Below are positions 61,463 through 64,000 of a DNA stretch of 64,000 bases, piece by piece. The position numbers and the translations under genes are program-made. Under the pieces are notes generated by a model. The model worked only from the letters and a program-made list of their open reading frames with translations, made no database searches and had not been told where the DNA came from. How positions within the stretch are numbered: position 1 is the stretch's first letter; each line of letters starts with the position of its first letter. The stretch comes from PRS1 sp965250265 (GTDB lineage Bacteria; Bacteroidota; Bacteroidia; Flavobacteriales; Flavobacteriaceae), in contig CBDFNO010000015.1 of the NCBI GenBank assembly GCA_965250265.1, positions 496,001-560,000 on the forward strand, read 5' to 3'.

Positions 61463-63217
61463 ATGTTTAGAAGCCATACTTGTGGTGAATTAAGAGATTC
61501 ACATATCGATAAAGAAGTTATTCTTGCTGGTTGGGTACAGAAAACACGTGATAAAGGGTTTATGCTTTGGGTAGATCTTCGTGATCGTTATGGTATTACT
61601 CAACTTATTTTTGATGAAGAACGCACTTCGAAGGAATTAATTGATGAGGCAAAAACTCTTGGTCGTGAATTTGTTATTCAAGTCAAGGGAACTGTTATTG
61701 AGCGTGCTTCTAAAAATTCGAATATTCCAACAGGTGATATAGAAATTTTGGTTTCTGAAATTGTTGTTTTAAACGAAGCATTAACACCCCCTTTTACTAT
61801 TGAAGACAATACAGATGGTGGTGAAGAACTACGCATGCAATATCGCTATTTAGATATTAGACGTAATCCTGTAAAAGACAATTTAATATTCAGAGCGAAA
61901 GTCACTCAAGAAGTTCGTAACTATTTATCTAATGATGGTTTTATTGAAGTGGAAACTCCATATTTGATAAAATCTACTCCAGAAGGTGCTCGTGATTTTG
62001 TAGTGCCTTCTAGAATGAATAAAGGACAATTTTATGCGCTTCCACAATCACCACAAACTTTTAAGCAATTGCTTATGATTGGTGGTATGGATAAATATTT
62101 TCAGATTGTAAAATGTTTTAGAGATGAAGATTTAAGAGCAGATAGACAACCAGAATTCACACAAATAGACTGTGAAATGGCTTTTGTAGAACAAGAAGAT
62201 ATTTTAAATGCTTTTGAAGGATTAACACGTCATTTACTCAAAGAAATAAACGGCGTTAAAGTTGATAAATTTTCCCGAATGACTTATGATGAAGCGATGC
62301 GAAAATATGGAAATGACAAGCCAGATATCAGATTCGGAATGGAATTTGGAGAACTTAACGAAGTTGCACAACATAAAGACTTCAACGTATTTAATCAAGC
62401 AGAATTAGTTGTTGGAATTGCTGTACCTGGAGGAAATTCATATAGTAGAAAAGACATAGACAAATTAATTGATTGGGTTAAACGACCACAAGTAGGTGCT
62501 TTAGGAATGGTGTATTGCAGATGTAATGAGGACGGAATCTTTAAATCTTCAGTAGATAAATTCTACGACCAAGAGGATTTAGCAAAATGGGCAGAAGCTA
62601 CAGGAGCCAAAACGGGAGATCTAATTTGTGTGCTTTCAGGAAATACCAATAAAGTTAGAACTCAATTAAGTACCCTGCGTATGGAATTAGCTAGGCGTTT
62701 AGGATTACGTAAACCAGATGAATTTGCGCCTCTTTGGATTGTAGATTTTCCATTATTAGAATGGGATGAAGAAACAGAGCGATACCATGCCATGCATCAT
62801 CCATTTACATCACCGAAACCAGGACAATTGGAATTATTGAAAACAAATCCAGGAGATGTAAAAGCAAATGCTTATGATTTGGTTTTAAATGGAAATGAAA
62901 TTGGTGGTGGTTCAATTCGAATTCATGATAAAGAAACACAAGCTTTAATGTTTGATTATTTAGGCTTTACTCCTGAAGAAGCTAAATCACAATTTGGATT
63001 TTTAATGAATGCTTTTGAATATGGTGCGCCACCTCATGGCGGAATAGCCTTTGGATTGGATAGGTTGGTTGCCATACTTGGTGGACAAGAAACCATCCGT
63101 GATTTTATTGCATTTCCTAAAAACAATTCTGGAAGAGATGTTATGATAGATGCTCCTTCTCCAATTAATGATTTACAACTTGAAGAATTAAGTTTAAAGC
63201 TTAATTTAAAATCATAA
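61463..63217 (+). CDS. aspS: Aspartate--tRNA ligase
   Basis: A 584-residue class II aminoacyl-tRNA synthetase. The N-terminal OB-fold anticodon-binding domain (VILAGWVQKTRDKGFMLWVDLRDRYG) is followed by motif 1 (FIEVETPYLIKSTPEGARDF), motif 2 (FRDEDLRADRQPEFTQIDCEM), the bacterial GAD insertion, and motif 3 (GGIAFGLDRLVAILGG). The length matches bacterial AspRS. No glutamine amidotransferase genes are near. It is transcribed alone, and the ClC gene begins 44 bases downstream. Confidence 0.98.
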   Translation: MFRSHTCGELRDSHIDKEVILAGWVQKTRDKGFMLWVDLRDRYGITQLIFDEERTSKELIDEAKTLGREFVIQVKGTVIERASKNSNIPTGDIEILVSEIVVLNEALTPPFTIEDNTDGGEELRMQYRYLDIRRNPVKDNLIFRAKVTQEVRNYLSNDGFIEVETPYLIKSTPEGARDFVVPSRMNKGQFYALPQSPQTFKQLLMIGGMDKYFQIVKCFRDEDLRADRQPEFTQIDCEMAFVEQEDILNAFEGLTRHLLKEINGVKVDKFSRMTYDEAMRKYGNDKPDIRFGMEFGELNEVAQHKDFNVFNQAELVVGIAVPGGNSYSRKDIDKLIDWVKRPQVGALGMVYCRCNEDGIFKSSVDKFYDQEDLAKWAEATGAKTGDLICVLSGNTNKVRTQLSTLRMELARRLGLRKPDEFAPLWIVDFPLLEWDEETERYHAMHHPFTSPKPGQLELLKTNPGDVKANAYDLVLNGNEIGGGSIRIHDKETQALMFDYLGFTPEEAKSQFGFLMNAFEYGAPPHGGIAFGLDRLVAILGGQETIRDFIAFPKNNSGRDVMIDAPSPINDLQLEELSLKLNLKS

Positions 63218-63261
63218 TAGTAGAACCCTAAACTTGCCAGATTTTTTAGTAGTTTTAGTTG

Positions 63262-64000
63262 ATGCCAAAAAAAACACTTTTTAAACGTTTTCTAATTTGG
63301 AGGTATAGACATATCTCACAGAAAAATTTTGTTTTTTTATTAAGCATCTTAATTGGTTTATTCTCTGGATTAGCTGCTGTAACACTGAAAAATATCACTT
63401 TTGCAATTGAAGCTGTTTTGGAACGTGGTATTATTTTTTCTCAAAATCAACTCTACTTTATTCTTCCATTTATTGGATTACTTTTAGTGTATTGGTTTGT
63501 AAAATATATTTCTAAAAAACCTATCAGCCATGCAATTCCTTCCATTCTTTATTCTTTATCAAAAAAAGGAGGAGTTCTAGAACGAACAAAAATATATTTT
63601 CCGCTAATCACAGCACCATTAACAGTAGGTTTTGGAGGTTCGGTTGGGTTACTTGGTCCAGCAGTAGCTTCAGGTTCGGCAATAAGTACAAATCTTGGAA
63701 AACTCTTCCATATTGATAGCAAAACAAGGACGTTACTTATTGGTTGCGCCACAGCTGGAGCCATTTCTTCTATTTTTAAATCTCCAATCGCTGCTATTAT
63801 TTTTGCAGTAGAGGTCTTTAGTTTAGATCTTTCTTTTGCAATGTTGCTTCCTCTTTTAATTGCATCTATTTCAGCTGTATTAACATCTTATTTCTTTTTA
63901 GGAGATGAGTTACTTTTTAACTTTAATATTTCAGAGAAGTTTGAAATAAAAGACACTCTATTTTACATAGTTCTTGGTGTTGGAACTGCTTTTGCTTCTA
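63262..64000 (+). CDS. ClC-family chloride channel/transporter, 3' end outside window
   Basis: About 246 N-terminal codons, from the ATG at 63262 (MPKKTLFKRFLIWRY). Several long hydrophobic helices are visible. The family filter region reads GFGGSVGLLGPAVASGSA (about residues 117-134). In most relatives the pattern is GxxxGxEGP, with a glutamate that gates the pore; here leucine stands at that position. SPIAAIIFAVEVF (helix end, about residues 174-186) is also typical. A channel-like or altered-coupling mechanism is inferred. The missing remainder may hold CBS or TrkA-C domains. Confidence 0.85.
   Translation, partial: MPKKTLFKRFLIWRYRHISQKNFVFLLSILIGLFSGLAAVTLKNITFAIEAVLERGIIFSQNQLYFILPFIGLLLVYWFVKYISKKPISHAIPSILYSLSKKGGVLERTKIYFPLITAPLTVGFGGSVGLLGPAVASGSAISTNLGKLFHIDSKTRTLLIGCATAGAISSIFKSPIAAIIFAVEVFSLDLSFAMLLPLLIASISAVLTSYFFLGDELLFNFNISEKFEIKDTLFYIVLGVGTAFAS

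Overview
The window is chromosomal DNA from a member of the Flavobacteriaceae (Bacteroidota). The evidence is the strong AT bias, promoters of the TAnnTTTG (-7) type, almost no Shine-Dalgarno signals, type IX secretion (T9SS) sorting domains ending in the YPNP pattern, TonB-dependent receptors with an N-terminal carboxypeptidase-regulatory-like domain, DUF3127/DUF4199/DUF4301 proteins, a ribosomal protein L21 with a SAP-like tail, and a PcrB-type geranylgeranylglyceryl phosphate synthase. No rRNA, tRNA, CRISPR array, insertion sequence or prophage was found. No gene-free stretch exceeds 300 bases.

Layout. 1-5.5 kb: a cut-off glycerate kinase divergent from a GntP permease, then uppP, truB, an outer-membrane barrel protein, a TonB-like protein and tag (3-methyladenine glycosylase). 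5.6-12.6 kb: an accessory island between the convergent genes tag and aat. It carries a YwqK/TonB-like protein, a TolB-TPR membrane protein, a lipocalin-like protein and a T9SS metzincin protease broken by two compensating single-base frameshifts. Degenerate copies of the 3' ends of aat and of tag lie inside the island. 12.8-17.1 kb: aat, DUF3127, a flavin reductase-like protein, an orphan histidine kinase, a HIT hydrolase and greA with two tandem terminator hairpins in its leader. 17.2-24.5 kb: a lipoprotein, a TonB receptor under a TPP riboswitch, and a tightly overlapping minus-strand operon (phosphopantetheinyl transferase, pcrB, pnuC, NadR-like kinase, DUF4301, arfB). 24.5-37.2 kb: ahcY, rplU-rpmA, a pair of M16 peptidases, an EamA exporter, an HMA lipoprotein and sucA-sucB.

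37.3-43.9 kb is one compact molybdenum-cofactor operon: moeA, a ModE-type regulator without sensor domain, a TauE/SafE exporter, mobA, moaD, moeB-rhodanese, moaE, a moaC-moaB fusion and moaA. Apart from moeA-modE-like and moaE-moaCB, its members overlap or abut. 43.9-51.6 kb: a polyprenyl synthase divergent from a TetR regulator that leads a TolC-HlyD-RND efflux operon; a perfect 9-bp inverted repeat lies inside the tetR promoter. 51.7-61.2 kb: two paralogous TonB receptors with nearly identical N-termini flank a lipoprotein, an aminotransferase and a secreted FG-GAP/ASPIC protein. 61.4 kb to the end: aspS and a cut-off ClC-family protein whose usual gating glutamate is leucine.

The observations most worth following are the interlocked tag/aat remnants, which mark a recombination or insertion hotspot; the greA leader, which resembles the E. 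coli GraL arrangement; the TPP-riboswitch receptor near a PnuC-kinase pair; and the palindromic tetR operator. All function calls come from reading motifs and gene context; no database search was run.
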